From Oscillospiraceae bacterium (lineage in GTDB: Bacteria > Bacillota > Clostridia > Oscillospirales > Ruminococcaceae), in assembly GCA_900770195.1 (NCBI GenBank), contig CAAGJI010000092.1, positions 112,458 through 176,457 of the forward strand: a DNA stretch of 64,000 bases, in the 5' to 3' direction. The notes under the pieces were generated by a model. That model was not told the DNA's origin. It searched no databases and saw only the letters and a list, made by a program, of their open reading frames with translations. Of the stretch, positions 7,848-17,269 are shown piece by piece (positions within the stretch are counted from its first letter, which is position 1; each line of letters opens with the position of its first letter). A program made the position numbers and the translations under genes.

Positions 7848-8870
7848 TTATAAAAGATCAGCTATATCATATATGAGTTTTTCAGATTTTTCCCAACCAA
7901 GACAAGGATCTGTGATTGATTTTCCATAAATACCATCACCTATTTTCTGATTTCCATCAACAAGGTAACTTTCAATCATAAATCCCTTTACAAACTTCTT
8001 TATATCTTCGGAAAGTTTGCAACTGTGAAGAACTTCTTTGCATATTCTGATTTGTTCAAGATATTTCTTTCCTGAATTTGAATGATTAGCATCAATTATA
8101 CAAGCCATATTCTGAAGATTTTTCTTCTGATACATTTCTATAAGCTGCATAATATCTTCATAATGATAATTCGGGTGAGACTGACCGTGTTTATTCACAT
8201 ATCCTCTCAATATAGCATGAGTAAGAGGATTACCATCTGTGCTGACTTCCCAGTCACCATACAAAAATGTCTGTTTTGCCTGTGCTGCTATTATGGAATT
8301 TATCATTACTGAAAGGTCTCCGCCTGTTGGATTTTTCATTCCCACAGGAATTTCAAGGCCACTGGCTGTCAATCTATGCTGCTGATTTTCAACTGATCTT
8401 GCACCAATTGCAACATATGAAAGAAGATCAGATAAATATCTGTAATTCTCAGGATAAAGCATTTCATCAGCACAACATAAACCGGTTTGTTCAATAGCTT
8501 TTGTGTGTAAATCTCTTATTGAAAGAAGGCCTTTAAGCATATCTTCCTTTTTTTCAGGGTCAGGCTGATGAACCATTCCTTTATACCCCTCGCCTGTTGT
8601 ACGTGGTTTATTTGTATATATTCTTGGAATAATAATAATTTTATCCTTAACTTTTTCCTGAACATCAGCAAGTTTATAAATATATTCAAGAACAGCATCT
8701 TCTCTATCTGCTGAACATGGACCAATTATAAGAATAAACTTATCTGATTCGCCTTTAAAAACTGCTGCAATTTCCTTATCTCTTTTTTTCTTTAATTCAA
8801 CCGATTTAGCACTAAGAGGATATTCTTTTTTTATCTCCTCAGGCAATGGCATTTTTCTCAAGTAATTCAT
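7848..8870 (-). CDS. 3-deoxy-7-phosphoheptulonate synthase (DAHP synthase, type I AroF/G/H-like)
   Basis: This enzyme condenses phosphoenolpyruvate and erythrose 4-phosphate, the first step of the shikimate pathway. The 340-residue protein matches the E. coli AroG-type family: IIGPCSADREDAVLEY, KPRTTGEGYKGMVHQPDP, GARSVENQQHRLTASGLE, and near the C terminus DANHSNSGKK, which holds metal and phosphate ligands. I start it at the ATG at 8870, after TAGGAGG; a TTG at 8921 would lie upstream of the ribosome site, inside the leader. It is monocistronic with its own consensus promoter. Whether aromatic amino acids inhibit it cannot be read from sequence. Confidence 0.93.
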   Translation of the reverse strand: MNYLRKMPLPEEIKKEYPLSAKSVELKKKRDKEIAAVFKGESDKFILIIGPCSADREDAVLEYIYKLADVQEKVKDKIIIIPRIYTNKPRTTGEGYKGMVHQPDPEKKEDMLKGLLSIRDLHTKAIEQTGLCCADEMLYPENYRYLSDLLSYVAIGARSVENQQHRLTASGLEIPVGMKNPTGGDLSVMINSIIAAQAKQTFLYGDWEVSTDGNPLTHAILRGYVNKHGQSHPNYHYEDIMQLIEMYQKKNLQNMACIIDANHSNSGKKYLEQIRICKEVLHSCKLSEDIKKFVKGFMIESYLVDGNQKIGDGIYGKSITDPCLGWEKSEKLIYDIADLL

Positions 8871-8900
8871 ACTTTTACCTCCTAAAGTGTCAATACTTTT

Positions 8901-8929
8901 ATTATAACCCTTTAAATTCAAAAAGTCAA
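8901..8929 (-). promoter_or_regulatory. Promoter of the DAHP synthase gene
   Basis: TTGACT (8924-8929), 17 bases, TATAAT (8901-8906) on the minus strand. The leader would be short, about 25 nt, which leaves no room for a leader-peptide attenuator. Confidence 0.8.
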
Positions 8930-8947
8930 TGTTTTTTTTAATTTTTA

Positions 8948-8982
8948 AATAAAAAACCTGTATTTACTCATAAATACAGGTT
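8948..8982 (-). terminator. Intrinsic terminator after the Wzz-like pair
   Basis: On the minus strand AACCTGTATTTA pairs with TAAATACAGGTT around TGAG, followed directly by TTTTATTT. It begins 17 bp after the stop of the gene ending at 8999. Confidence 0.88.
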
Positions 8983-8998
8983 ATGTTTAATATATAAG

Positions 8999-10537
8999 TT
9001 ATTCACTTGTTTTATCATCAGTTTCTATCAGATTATCAGCTGTGTTTTCCTTTTTCTTTTTGTTAGCAGAAACAATTGAACCTACAACAATAATTCCGAT
9101 ATATGCTACAAATAATAATGCTTCTGACATTAAAACAGGCATTTTCATATTGCTTGTCACAACTTCTTTCTGAGAACCTGAAGCAGGTACAAGTACTTTA
9201 AATGCGTTCGCAAACGCAACATTTGAATAATATTCCTCAGCTGTTTTATTTGTATTGTCTATAAGTTTCTGAAGTCTGTCATTAAGAACACTAAGATAAT
9301 CTTCAGCTTTTGCAATTTCTTCTTTTGAAGAAGTTCTGGATTTATTAAAAGCTGAAATAATACTGTTGTAATATCTTATATTTTTGCTGTATGAAGAAAT
9401 GGTTTTCTGTGTATCTATCTTTTGTGAAACAAGATCATCATAAGCTTTATTTATATTTTGTGATACAGTTTTTCCGTCTTCTTCTGTTGAAGATTCACTA
9501 TCTGAACCAACTACCATTATCAAAGGATCTTTCTCATATGATGAAATAGAATCATTTATTGAATTTAAGGTAGAAACTGAAACTGCTTTCTTTCTTTCAA
9601 GCTGTTCAACTAAATATTTATAATAAGATATCATTGAATCTTTATCATTCTTTGTGATATTATTTATTGTAATATAAGATGAAGATCTGTCAAGGTCATT
9701 GTTTTTGATTAATGAAGTTTCAGCTAAAAGGTCATCAAAAGAATATCCTGTTACACTTGAACGAAAGCTTGATGTATCACTCTGCTTAATGTTATTAAGA
9801 TAATCAGTTACAGAGTCGAGTGAATTTGAAAAAATATTAACTGCTTCCGCATAATCATATGTAGTATAGTCTACTACTGAAACTGAACTACCAAGTGCAA
9901 CATTATAATTATATGTTTCAAAGAAATATGAACGATATGAATTAAGAACTTCATTCAAAATTTCTTTTCCTTCTTCAAAAGAAAAACCGGCTTTAAAATA
10001 ATTGAATGTTATAAGATATTTACTTGAATAAAATTTAGAATCAAGAATTGATTGTGCTGCTTGAAGAGCTGAATTGCTGCCATTTGAAAAAACATCATAA
10101 TACATTGTCATCTCATTCATTGCATCTTCCGGAACAACACCTGTAATATTTAAATTTTGTCTGATAACGTCTGATTCTTCTGTATTCATATCAAGGTTTG
10201 TCAATGCACTTTCTATAACAGATGGTGATTTAATTTTTGTTATATCCAGCTTATTTCCATTAGGATCAAGCCCTTTATCAACGCCATCATAATTTAAGCC
10301 TATTAATGCAGTAGCATCACCTAAATAAAATGATTTCTGAAAAGCATAGGCTATTCCAACTGACACAAACGCTGCAACAATTGCAAGTGATAGCCAGAGT
10401 GCAAAGAACTTCTTTGCATATTTCCACATTTCAGCAAAGGAAATAACAATTGAATTTTTTTCACTGTCATCAGGAGTTACAAGAGTCACACTGATATTTT
10501 TTTCATTTTCTTTATCTTTATCATTTAAAAAACTCAT
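8999..10537 (-). CDS. Wzz-like membrane protein (polysaccharide co-polymerase topology), second of a tandem pair
   Basis: The 512-residue protein has a cytoplasmic N terminus, a membrane segment at about residues 43-68, a large extracytoplasmic region rich in predicted helix, and a second membrane segment at about 468-490 followed by a charged tail. This is the layout of chain-length determinant (Wzz/CapA) proteins. The phrase GLDPNGNKLDITKIKSPSV after the first segment is shared with the upstream gene and resembles the start of Wzz domains. Its ATG overlaps the previous stop (ATGA), so the two are coupled. No tyrosine kinase, flippase or glycosyltransferase is adjacent, so a role in polysaccharide export is only inferred from fold and topology. 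Confidence 0.55.
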   Translation of the reverse strand: MSFLNDKDKENEKNISVTLVTPDDSEKNSIVISFAEMWKYAKKFFALWLSLAIVAAFVSVGIAYAFQKSFYLGDATALIGLNYDGVDKGLDPNGNKLDITKIKSPSVIESALTNLDMNTEESDVIRQNLNITGVVPEDAMNEMTMYYDVFSNGSNSALQAAQSILDSKFYSSKYLITFNYFKAGFSFEEGKEILNEVLNSYRSYFFETYNYNVALGSSVSVVDYTTYDYAEAVNIFSNSLDSVTDYLNNIKQSDTSSFRSSVTGYSFDDLLAETSLIKNNDLDRSSSYITINNITKNDKDSMISYYKYLVEQLERKKAVSVSTLNSINDSISSYEKDPLIMVVGSDSESSTEEDGKTVSQNINKAYDDLVSQKIDTQKTISSYSKNIRYYNSIISAFNKSRTSSKEEIAKAEDYLSVLNDRLQKLIDNTNKTAEEYYSNVAFANAFKVLVPASGSQKEVVTSNMKMPVLMSEALLFVAYIGIIVVGSIVSANKKKKENTADNLIETDDKTSE

Positions 10538-11970
10538 TTACTCTGTACCTTAACCTTTCTGTTTACTTTTACATTTACACCATTCATCTCTAATATTGAA
10601 AGAATCAAAGATGCCAATATAAACATAGACAATAATATAAGCTGATATGCAATAATTTCTTTAGACGATGATAATAAAACTTTTAATGAAGATAATGTGG
10701 AACTTTTTGCATAAGTAACTATTTGGTATGCATTATACAAAGCTACATCTTCGTAGTATTCTGTTGCAGTAGTTTTTAAATCAGCAACAAGATTATTTAT
10801 TCTGTTATCAAGATCATCAAAATATGAATCCATTTGCTCTTCATTAACCTTTGGATTATTTGAAGTTTTAAGTCTTTCCATTCTCTCTTTGTAAAGTTTT
10901 ATCTTTTCATCAGAATTTGATATATTTGTCTGATATGTTACTTTTTTCTTTACAAGCTCATCATATTCATCTGATGGCTGAGAATAATTATATTCCTGGG
11001 AATCATTTCCAACACCAAGTACAACAGTATTTGTTTTCTTATATTTTGTTATTGCATCAGTTACATTGTTAAGCTGTTCCTGATATGACTGTTTTACTCT
11101 TGTTAAATCATCTATTTTAAACTGATAATAATTTATAAGGTCATTCTTGTTTTTTGTAATGTTGTTTGATACGATATAAGATGATATCCAGCCAACATTT
11201 TCACTTCTGAGCGTATCTATCGCATCAGATATATCAGAAAAAGAATATCCTGTCTGACTTGAAACAAAACGTGTGTTGTCATTCTTAGCAAGTGAATCAA
11301 CATATACTTTCATTGAATTAAGAGAAGAATCTATTATATCAACTGCTTCACTATAGTCATAATCTTTATAATCAATTGATAATAAACTTCCTTCTATTGA
11401 CTTATTATAACCATATGTATTGTAAAAGTAGGTTTTATACTCATCAACTACATTATTGATTAAATCTGCCCCTTCTTTTTTTGATAACCCTGCATTTCTA
11501 TATTTAAAATTAATCACAAACTGAGTAGGATTATAAGATGTATCTTTTATTGTAGTATATGAATTTATTCCGTCTGAACCAACTATTGAATCATAATGTG
11601 TTATTTCATCTATAATATTATCAGGAACAGTTCCATCAATAGAAATATTATTTTTTATTTCAAGTATGTTTTCATCTGAACTGTCAAGACCTGATTTTTC
11701 AAGTGCAGATTTGATATTATCACTATTTTTCATTTCATAAATATCAAATTTATTTCCCGACGGATCAAGACCTTCTTCTATTCCATCAAAACTGAAATTA
11801 ACCAACGCTGATACAGAACCATTTGAACTTGATGAAACATAAACTTTTACGGATGTTAAGATTCCGACTACAATTGCCAATACAAGCCAAAGTAAAAATA
11901 ATCTTTTGATATTTTTGAAAACCGATTTAAATTTAACTGCGATTTCAATTTTTTTCTTCTCTCGTCCCAT
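10534..11970 (-). CDS. Wzz-like membrane protein, first of a tandem pair
   Basis: This is a paralogue of the next gene, with 478 residues. A basic N terminus is followed by a membrane segment near residues 24-45, a long extracytoplasmic region with several helical stretches, and a C-terminal membrane segment near 440-462. GIEEGLDPSGNKFDIYEMK matches the equivalent stretch of the partner. I place the start at the ATG at 11970, six bases after AGGAGG. ATGs at 11973 and 11994 are too close to or upstream of the ribosome site. The pair may form a hetero-oligomer, as in two-component co-polymerases, but nothing in the sequence shows the substrate. Confidence 0.55.
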   Translation of the reverse strand: MGREKKKIEIAVKFKSVFKNIKRLFLLWLVLAIVVGILTSVKVYVSSSSNGSVSALVNFSFDGIEEGLDPSGNKFDIYEMKNSDNIKSALEKSGLDSSDENILEIKNNISIDGTVPDNIIDEITHYDSIVGSDGINSYTTIKDTSYNPTQFVINFKYRNAGLSKKEGADLINNVVDEYKTYFYNTYGYNKSIEGSLLSIDYKDYDYSEAVDIIDSSLNSMKVYVDSLAKNDNTRFVSSQTGYSFSDISDAIDTLRSENVGWISSYIVSNNITKNKNDLINYYQFKIDDLTRVKQSYQEQLNNVTDAITKYKKTNTVVLGVGNDSQEYNYSQPSDEYDELVKKKVTYQTNISNSDEKIKLYKERMERLKTSNNPKVNEEQMDSYFDDLDNRINNLVADLKTTATEYYEDVALYNAYQIVTYAKSSTLSSLKVLLSSSKEIIAYQLILLSMFILASLILSILEMNGVNVKVNRKVKVQSK

Positions 11971-12051
11971 CATTAACCTCCTGAATGACAGCATAATAAT
12001 TTAAAATTAACCGTTCAAATACAAATTAATATCTGAAATCAATCGAATTTA

Positions 12052-12080
12052 ATTATACCATTAAAAAACTTTTTTTTCAA
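12052..12080 (-). promoter_or_regulatory. Promoter of the Wzz-like pair
   Basis: TTGAAA (12075-12080), 17 bases, TATAAT (12052-12057) on the minus strand, about 80 bp upstream of the first gene. It is back to back with the promoter of the plus-strand operon at 12168-12196. Confidence 0.7.
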
Positions 12081-12167
12081 GCAAAACTTTATTTTTTTCA
12101 TTAAACATATTTTATTTTTGGTGTTTTGCACAATTTTAGTATATTATAAATAATGTTATTTGGAATG

Positions 12168-12196
12168 TTGCAATTTTAATAATAATGTGATATAAT
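12168..12196 (+). promoter_or_regulatory. Promoter of the DUF3592 to rsmA operon
   Basis: TTGCAA (12168-12173), 17 bases, TATAAT (12191-12196). It lies 37 bp upstream of the first start codon. No terminator is visible before 26441, so it may drive some 14 kb. Confidence 0.7.
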
Positions 12197-12232
12197 AAGT
12201 AAAGATTAAATCACTATATATCAGGAGGCAAA

Positions 12233-12778
12233 ATGACAACAGAAATTTTATCATGCATTATTGTATGCTGTGTAGGTATATTAATATCTTTAATATCAGT
12301 ACCATTTTTTTTAAGAAATAGTATATTGAAAAAAAAATGTAATTCAAAAACGACAGGAAGGGTTATAGATTACAAATTCAAAAGGCTTGGTAATGGAAAA
12401 TTCTACATTTCACCAATAGCAGAATTTTATGCAGATGGTAATGTATTTAAAGCATATCGACATTACAGCGGTATCTCAAATACAAAAAAAATATCACGTA
12501 TGAAATATGATGATTATAATTCTGACAACATATACATTTCAGATAATGATATTTTTCATATAGTCAGAAATGGTAACATACATAATTATAAACAACTTGC
12601 ATATCAAAAATGGCCTGTTAATTCGGAAATAACAGTTTTTTATAATCCAAAAAATCCTAAGCAGGCTTTTGCTGAAAAAATTGTTGTTTCAAGCAAAATT
12701 ACAGGTATTGTATTACTTTGTGTTGGACTTGGAATTTCATTTGTTGCTGCATCTGCTGCAATGCTTTTTATGTTATAA
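12233..12778 (+). CDS. DUF3592-like membrane protein
   Basis: The 181-residue protein has an N-terminal membrane segment (about residues 5-27), a soluble region, and a C-terminal membrane segment (about 158-180). The middle shows TGRVIDYKF, then PIAEFYADGNVFKAYRHY, and VFYNPKNPKQAF just before the last membrane segment. This pattern is typical of DUF3592 proteins. The molecular function of that family is unknown. The start follows AGGAGG by six bases. It is the first gene of a long operon, 19 bp upstream of the GTPase-nuclease fusion, with no evident functional link. Confidence 0.65.
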   Translation: MTTEILSCIIVCCVGILISLISVPFFLRNSILKKKCNSKTTGRVIDYKFKRLGNGKFYISPIAEFYADGNVFKAYRHYSGISNTKKISRMKYDDYNSDNIYISDNDIFHIVRNGNIHNYKQLAYQKWPVNSEITVFYNPKNPKQAFAEKIVVSSKITGIVLLCVGLGISFVAASAAMLFML

Positions 12779-12797
12779 AATAAAAGTTGGTGAAAAT

Positions 12798-15374
12798 ATG
12801 AAGAAAATAACAATAGGAATTCTTGCACATGTTGATGCCGGAAAAACGACTCTGTCTGAAGCACTTCTGTACAAATCAGGTGCTATAAGAAAATTTGGTC
12901 GTGTTGACCATAAAGATGCTTTTCTTGATAATAATACAATTGAAAGAGAACGTGGGATAACAGTTTTTTCAAAACAGGCACAAATTTCAACACCTGAAAT
13001 AAACATTACTCTTCTGGATACTCCTGGACACGTTGACTTTTCAGCTGAAACAGAAAGAGTACTCAGTGTTGTTGATTATGCTATGCTTGTTATAAATGCA
13101 TCTGAAGGTGTTCAAGGGCATACCGATACTCTTTGGAATCTTTTAAAAAGCTATAATGTTCCGGTATTTATTTTTGTAAATAAGACAGACACACCAGATT
13201 TTAACAAAAAAAATACTCTTTTAGAATTAAAAAACAAACTTTCAGACAACTGCATAGATTTTACAAATACTGATTCTGATGAATTTAAGGAAAGTATTGC
13301 TTTTTCAGATGAAAATCTTTTAGAAAAATATTCTGAAATACTTGATATTAGTGATAATGATGTTAAAAAATCCATTTTTGACAGAAAAATCACACCATGC
13401 TATTTTGGTTCTGCATTAAAATTGAACGGCATTGATGAATTTATTACCGGAATTGAAAAATATACAACAGAAAAAAAATATCCAAATGATGAAGGCGTAA
13501 GAATTTTTAAAATCAAAAGAGATGAACAGGGAAACCGTCTCACTTTTTTAAAAGTTACAGGTGGATATCTTAAAGTAAAACAATCCCTAGATTTTCCTTC
13601 AGGAACTGAGAAAATCAATCAGATAAGAATATATTCCGGCAATTCATATAAAACAGTTGAAACTGCTGAGGCAGGAACTGTCTGTGCTGTTACAGGTCCT
13701 GTTTCAACATATGCAGGAGAAGGGGCAGGTTTTGAAAAAGATACCTATAAATTCTTGCTTCAGCCTGTCTTGAATTATAAAATGATTCTTCCAAATGATG
13801 TAAATATCCATGAGATATTTGAAAAAATGAAGATACTTGAAGAGGAAGAACCTTCTCTTCATATTGTTTTCGATAACAAAAATATTCACATAAGACTTAT
13901 GGGTGAAATTCAAACAGAGATATTAAAAACTTTAATTTTTGAAAGATTTGGTATACATGTTGAATTTAGTGAGGGAAATATCCTCTATAAAGAAACAATA
14001 TCTGATGTTTCAGAGGGAGTTGGACACTATGAACCACTCAGACATTACGCTGAAGTACATTTGCTTATTGAACCTTGTAATTGTAATGGTATAACTTTTG
14101 AATCAAAATGTAGCGAAGATATTCTTGATAAGAACTGGCAAAAACTTATAAAAACACATATTTTTGAAAAAGAACACAGAGGTGTTTTAACCGGTTCGCC
14201 AATAACAGGTATTAAAATAACTCTTGTTTCAGGAAAAGCCCATATCAAACATACAGAGGGTGGAGATTTCAGACAAGCAACATACCGTGCTATAAGAAAC
14301 GGACTTGCTAAAAACAAATCTGTTTTACTTGAACCATATTATAATTTCAAAATTGAAGTACCGAAAGAAAATATTGGCAGAGTAATGTCTGATGTTCAGG
14401 TAAGATACGGAACTTTTTCTCAACCGCAAACCATAAATGATGTTTCTGTAATCAAAGGTGAAATTCCTGTATCAACTATGCAAGGATATATTACTGAATT
14501 TAATTCATACACCAAGGGAAAGGGAAAAATGTCTTTTAATGTGTGTGGATATAAACCTTGTCATGATTCAGAAGAAGTAATTGAAAATTCAGAATACGAT
14601 TTTGACAGTGATATTGAAAACAGTGCTGATTCAGTTTTCTGTACTCACGGAAGTGCATATCTTGTAAAATGGTATGATGTTGAAAAATATATGCATATTG
14701 ACAGTTTTATAAAACCTGAAAAAAATACTCAGGAAGAAGATAATTATTTTGATTATTTTCGTCATAAAGCAACTGAAAAAGAACTTGAAGAGATATTCAA
14801 CAGAGAATTTGGAAAAAATAAAAATAATTCTAAAATATACGAAAGAAAAGAGCATGGAAATGCGTCAACTCTTGACGGATACGTCTACAATGAAAAAAAA
14901 TGTCTGAAAGAATGCATTCTTGTCGACGGCTATAATATAATTCATTCATGGAAAGAATTAAATGAACTATCCATTTCAAATTTTGGAGCAGCAAGAGACA
15001 GACTGCTTGAAATTTTAAGCAACTATCAAGCTTACAGAAAATGTCTGATGATAGTTGTCTTTGACGCCTACAAAGTTAAAGGAGGAAAAGGCAGTAAATC
15101 AAAATACGATAACATACATGTTGTGTTTACAAAAGAAGCCGAAACAGCTGATATGTATATTGAAAAAACAACACATGAAATATCAAAAAATTATCGTGTA
15201 AGAGTTGCTACATCTGATGGACTTGAACAGATTATAATCCTTGGCAGAGGTGCTTCACGAATTTCAGCAAGAGAGTTTGAAAAAGAAGTCAACGCAATAA
15301 CACAGGAAATAAGAGATGAATGTTTGAAAAATAGTTCTTTTGAAAAAGAATATTTAATGGATAAAATGAAATAG
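12798..15374 (+). CDS. TetM/EF-G-like ribosomal GTPase fused to a YacP/Rae1-type NYN nuclease
   Basis: The 858-residue protein has two parts. Residues 1 to about 650 match the ribosomal-protection/EF-G family: G1 AHVDAGKTT (10-18), RERGITV switch I, G3 DTPGH (74-78), G4 NKTD (128-131), then domains II-V ending with TMQGYITEFNSYTKGKGKM. After an acidic linker, residues about 705-850 match YacP/Rae1: ILVDGYNIIHSW, VVFDAYKVKGG, EAETADMYIEK, ATSDGLEQ, GRGASRISAREFEKEV, so the catalytic acidic residues appear intact. Rae1 of B. subtilis is known to cut mRNA in the ribosomal A site. The start is the ATG after GGTGAAAAT; a longer frame from 12669 lies inside the preceding gene. A tetracycline resistance role is possible, but a ribosome-rescue or quality-control nuclease fits the fusion better. 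Confidence 0.85.
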   Translation: MKKITIGILAHVDAGKTTLSEALLYKSGAIRKFGRVDHKDAFLDNNTIERERGITVFSKQAQISTPEINITLLDTPGHVDFSAETERVLSVVDYAMLVINASEGVQGHTDTLWNLLKSYNVPVFIFVNKTDTPDFNKKNTLLELKNKLSDNCIDFTNTDSDEFKESIAFSDENLLEKYSEILDISDNDVKKSIFDRKITPCYFGSALKLNGIDEFITGIEKYTTEKKYPNDEGVRIFKIKRDEQGNRLTFLKVTGGYLKVKQSLDFPSGTEKINQIRIYSGNSYKTVETAEAGTVCAVTGPVSTYAGEGAGFEKDTYKFLLQPVLNYKMILPNDVNIHEIFEKMKILEEEEPSLHIVFDNKNIHIRLMGEIQTEILKTLIFERFGIHVEFSEGNILYKETISDVSEGVGHYEPLRHYAEVHLLIEPCNCNGITFESKCSEDILDKNWQKLIKTHIFEKEHRGVLTGSPITGIKITLVSGKAHIKHTEGGDFRQATYRAIRNGLAKNKSVLLEPYYNFKIEVPKENIGRVMSDVQVRYGTFSQPQTINDVSVIKGEIPVSTMQGYITEFNSYTKGKGKMSFNVCGYKPCHDSEEVIENSEYDFDSDIENSADSVFCTHGSAYLVKWYDVEKYMHIDSFIKPEKNTQEEDNYFDYFRHKATEKELEEIFNREFGKNKNNSKIYERKEHGNASTLDGYVYNEKKCLKECILVDGYNIIHSWKELNELSISNFGAARDRLLEILSNYQAYRKCLMIVVFDAYKVKGGKGSKSKYDNIHVVFTKEAETADMYIEKTTHEISKNYRVRVATSDGLEQIIILGRGASRISAREFEKEVNAITQEIRDECLKNSSFEKEYLMDKMK

Positions 15375-15382
15375 GTGAGATA

Positions 15383-16279
15383 ATGGAAATTAATATAAAC
15401 TGCGGTGCTTTTGGTAAAATGTTTGGAGTTCCGTGTGAAACTGTTGATAAGTACCTTAAACTTGCAAATGAAAATCAGCTTAAAGTTCTTCTCTTATTTT
15501 TAAGATACAGTGGACAAAGTATATCTTTTTCACAAGCCGCAAGATTTTTGAATATATCAGAAAAAGATGTTTCAGATTCTTTTGATTTCTGGAAAAAAAC
15601 AAGTTTATTCGAAAATTTTAACACTGGTAAAACAGCAAACGACACACCAAGAGAGAGTATTATTTCTCCTTCTGTTCTTACTGAAATGTCAAAAAGCAAA
15701 GCTGAATTTGAAGAAGTTTATTCTATGATAGAAAAAACAATAGGAAGGAAACTAAATAATCAGGAAATACAAGGAATTTCCTATATACATAATGAGCTTG
15801 GTTATGAAAATGCTTCTATTGTTACTATCTTTGAATATTGCAGTTCAATTGGAAAACTTAATATCAATTATGTAACTCAGATTGCTTTATCCTGGAAAGA
15901 AGAAGGAATTGTCAAACTTAGTGATGTAACAGAAAAAATTGACAAATTAATAGATAAAAACGCTTATAAGTCAAAAATATATAAGTTATTCAAATTAAAA
16001 AATGCTATGACCACCAATCAGGAAGAATTTGTTGAGCTATGGCAAAAAAAAGGGTATTCTGATGAAATTTTGAAACTTGCATATGAAAATGCGATTGAAA
16101 GAATAAATAAAGTAAATTTCAAATATATAAATACAACTCTTGAAAACTGGAAAAAAAGCGGAATTAAAACATTGTCAGATTTCAAAAAATATAGCAGCAA
16201 AAATAAATACTCATCAGATGGTGATTCTGACCTTGAAAAATATAAGCAGCTTGCAAATAATTTTGGAGATATTAAATAA
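15383..16279 (+). CDS. DnaD-domain protein (replication initiation/helicase loading)
   Basis: The 298-residue protein has an N-terminal winged-helix-like part (about 1-80) and two copies of the DnaD C-terminal-type domain at about residues 105-180 and 210-285. Each copy ends with the family's Tyr/Trp pattern: INYVTQIALSWKEEGI and FKYINTTLENWKKSGIKTL. Proteins of this type help load the replicative helicase or remodel DNA at origins and restart forks in Firmicutes. It starts 8 bp after the previous stop behind GGTGAG. Its stop overlaps the start of the helicase-loader gene by one base, so the two are translationally coupled and probably work together. Confidence 0.85.
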   Translation: MEININCGAFGKMFGVPCETVDKYLKLANENQLKVLLLFLRYSGQSISFSQAARFLNISEKDVSDSFDFWKKTSLFENFNTGKTANDTPRESIISPSVLTEMSKSKAEFEEVYSMIEKTIGRKLNNQEIQGISYIHNELGYENASIVTIFEYCSSIGKLNINYVTQIALSWKEEGIVKLSDVTEKIDKLIDKNAYKSKIYKLFKLKNAMTTNQEEFVELWQKKGYSDEILKLAYENAIERINKVNFKYINTTLENWKKSGIKTLSDFKKYSSKNKYSSDGDSDLEKYKQLANNFGDIK

Positions 16280-17259
16280 TGGAAAACAGATACAACGAAA
16301 AAGCTCTAAGGATAATAGAAGCAAGACGAACAAAAGCAGAATTTGAAAATGAACTTCACAGAAATGAAATTTTGAAAAAAATACCGGAAATATCAGCAAT
16401 TGACCAGCAGCTTTGTTCAACTGGAAGAAAACTCATAAATATAATAAAAAACAATGACAGAGTTGAAGAGAGAATGAAAAGCCTTGAAGATTTTAATTTA
16501 AGATGTCAGCAACTTAAAAAAAATTATCTTGTTAAAAACGGATATCCTGAGGATTATCTGCAAACAAATTACTATTGTAAAAAATGTGAAGATACAGGTT
16601 TTTATAATGGTACAGCGTGTCAGTGCATGAAAGAGTTATGTCAAAAACTCGCTGTTGAAGATATGAACAAATCAGCACATATAAAACTTTCAACTTTTGA
16701 TTCATTCAAACTTGACTATTATAAACCTGACTCTGTCCATAATGATACAAGTACATACGAAACAATGTGCCGCATTTATAATTATTGTGTCAATTACGCT
16801 GAAAACTTTTCTGAAAATTCAGAAAGTATATTAATGACAGGAAAAACCGGACTTGGAAAAACACATCTTTCTCTTTCAATAGCTTCAGAAGTGATTTCAA
16901 AAGGATATTCGGTAATTTATGATTCAGTAATAAATCTTCTTTCAAAAATTGAAAGAGAGCATTTTGGAAAAGATAATCAAACTGATACTCTGTCTGTTAT
17001 TTTTGATACTGACTTAGTTATACTTGATGACCTTGGGACTGAATTTGATACACAATTTAATGTTTCAGCTGTCTACAACATAATAGACACAAGAATAAAC
17101 AGAAACCTTCCGACAATAGTAAGTACAAATCTTTCTATGGAACAAATCAGAAAAAAATATGAAGAAAGAATAGTGTCAAGACTTTTTGCTTCATATAGAT
17201 ACCTTGAATTCAAAGGCGAAGATATCAGGCAATTAAAAAGACTCAGAAAATTATCATAG
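16279..17259 (+). CDS. DnaC/DnaI-like helicase loader ATPase
   Basis: This 326-residue AAA+ ATPase resembles DnaI/DnaC. A helical N-terminal part is followed by a four-Cys zinc-binding stretch, YYCKKCEDTGFYNGTACQCM (about residues 94-113), as in DnaI loaders. The ATPase core has Walker A MTGKTGLGKTHLSLSIA near residue 192, Walker B VILDDLGTEF near 250, and a sensor region PTIVSTNLSMEQI with SRLFASYR as the arginine-finger box. The ATG overlaps the DnaD gene stop (TAATG). It likely delivers the DnaB helicase to DnaA- or PriA-opened DNA, with the upstream DnaD protein. Confidence 0.9.
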   Translation: MENRYNEKALRIIEARRTKAEFENELHRNEILKKIPEISAIDQQLCSTGRKLINIIKNNDRVEERMKSLEDFNLRCQQLKKNYLVKNGYPEDYLQTNYYCKKCEDTGFYNGTACQCMKELCQKLAVEDMNKSAHIKLSTFDSFKLDYYKPDSVHNDTSTYETMCRIYNYCVNYAENFSENSESILMTGKTGLGKTHLSLSIASEVISKGYSVIYDSVINLLSKIEREHFGKDNQTDTLSVIFDTDLVILDDLGTEFDTQFNVSAVYNIIDTRINRNLPTIVSTNLSMEQIRKKYEERIVSRLFASYRYLEFKGEDIRQLKRLRKLS

Positions 17260-17269
17260 GAGAAAAAAT

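Noticed and set aside
12798..15374. Annotation as a tetracycline resistance gene
   Set aside because: The GTPase part resembles TetM-type proteins, but the nuclease fusion, the housekeeping operon and the absence of a mobile context argue against acquired resistance. Resistance was not excluded.
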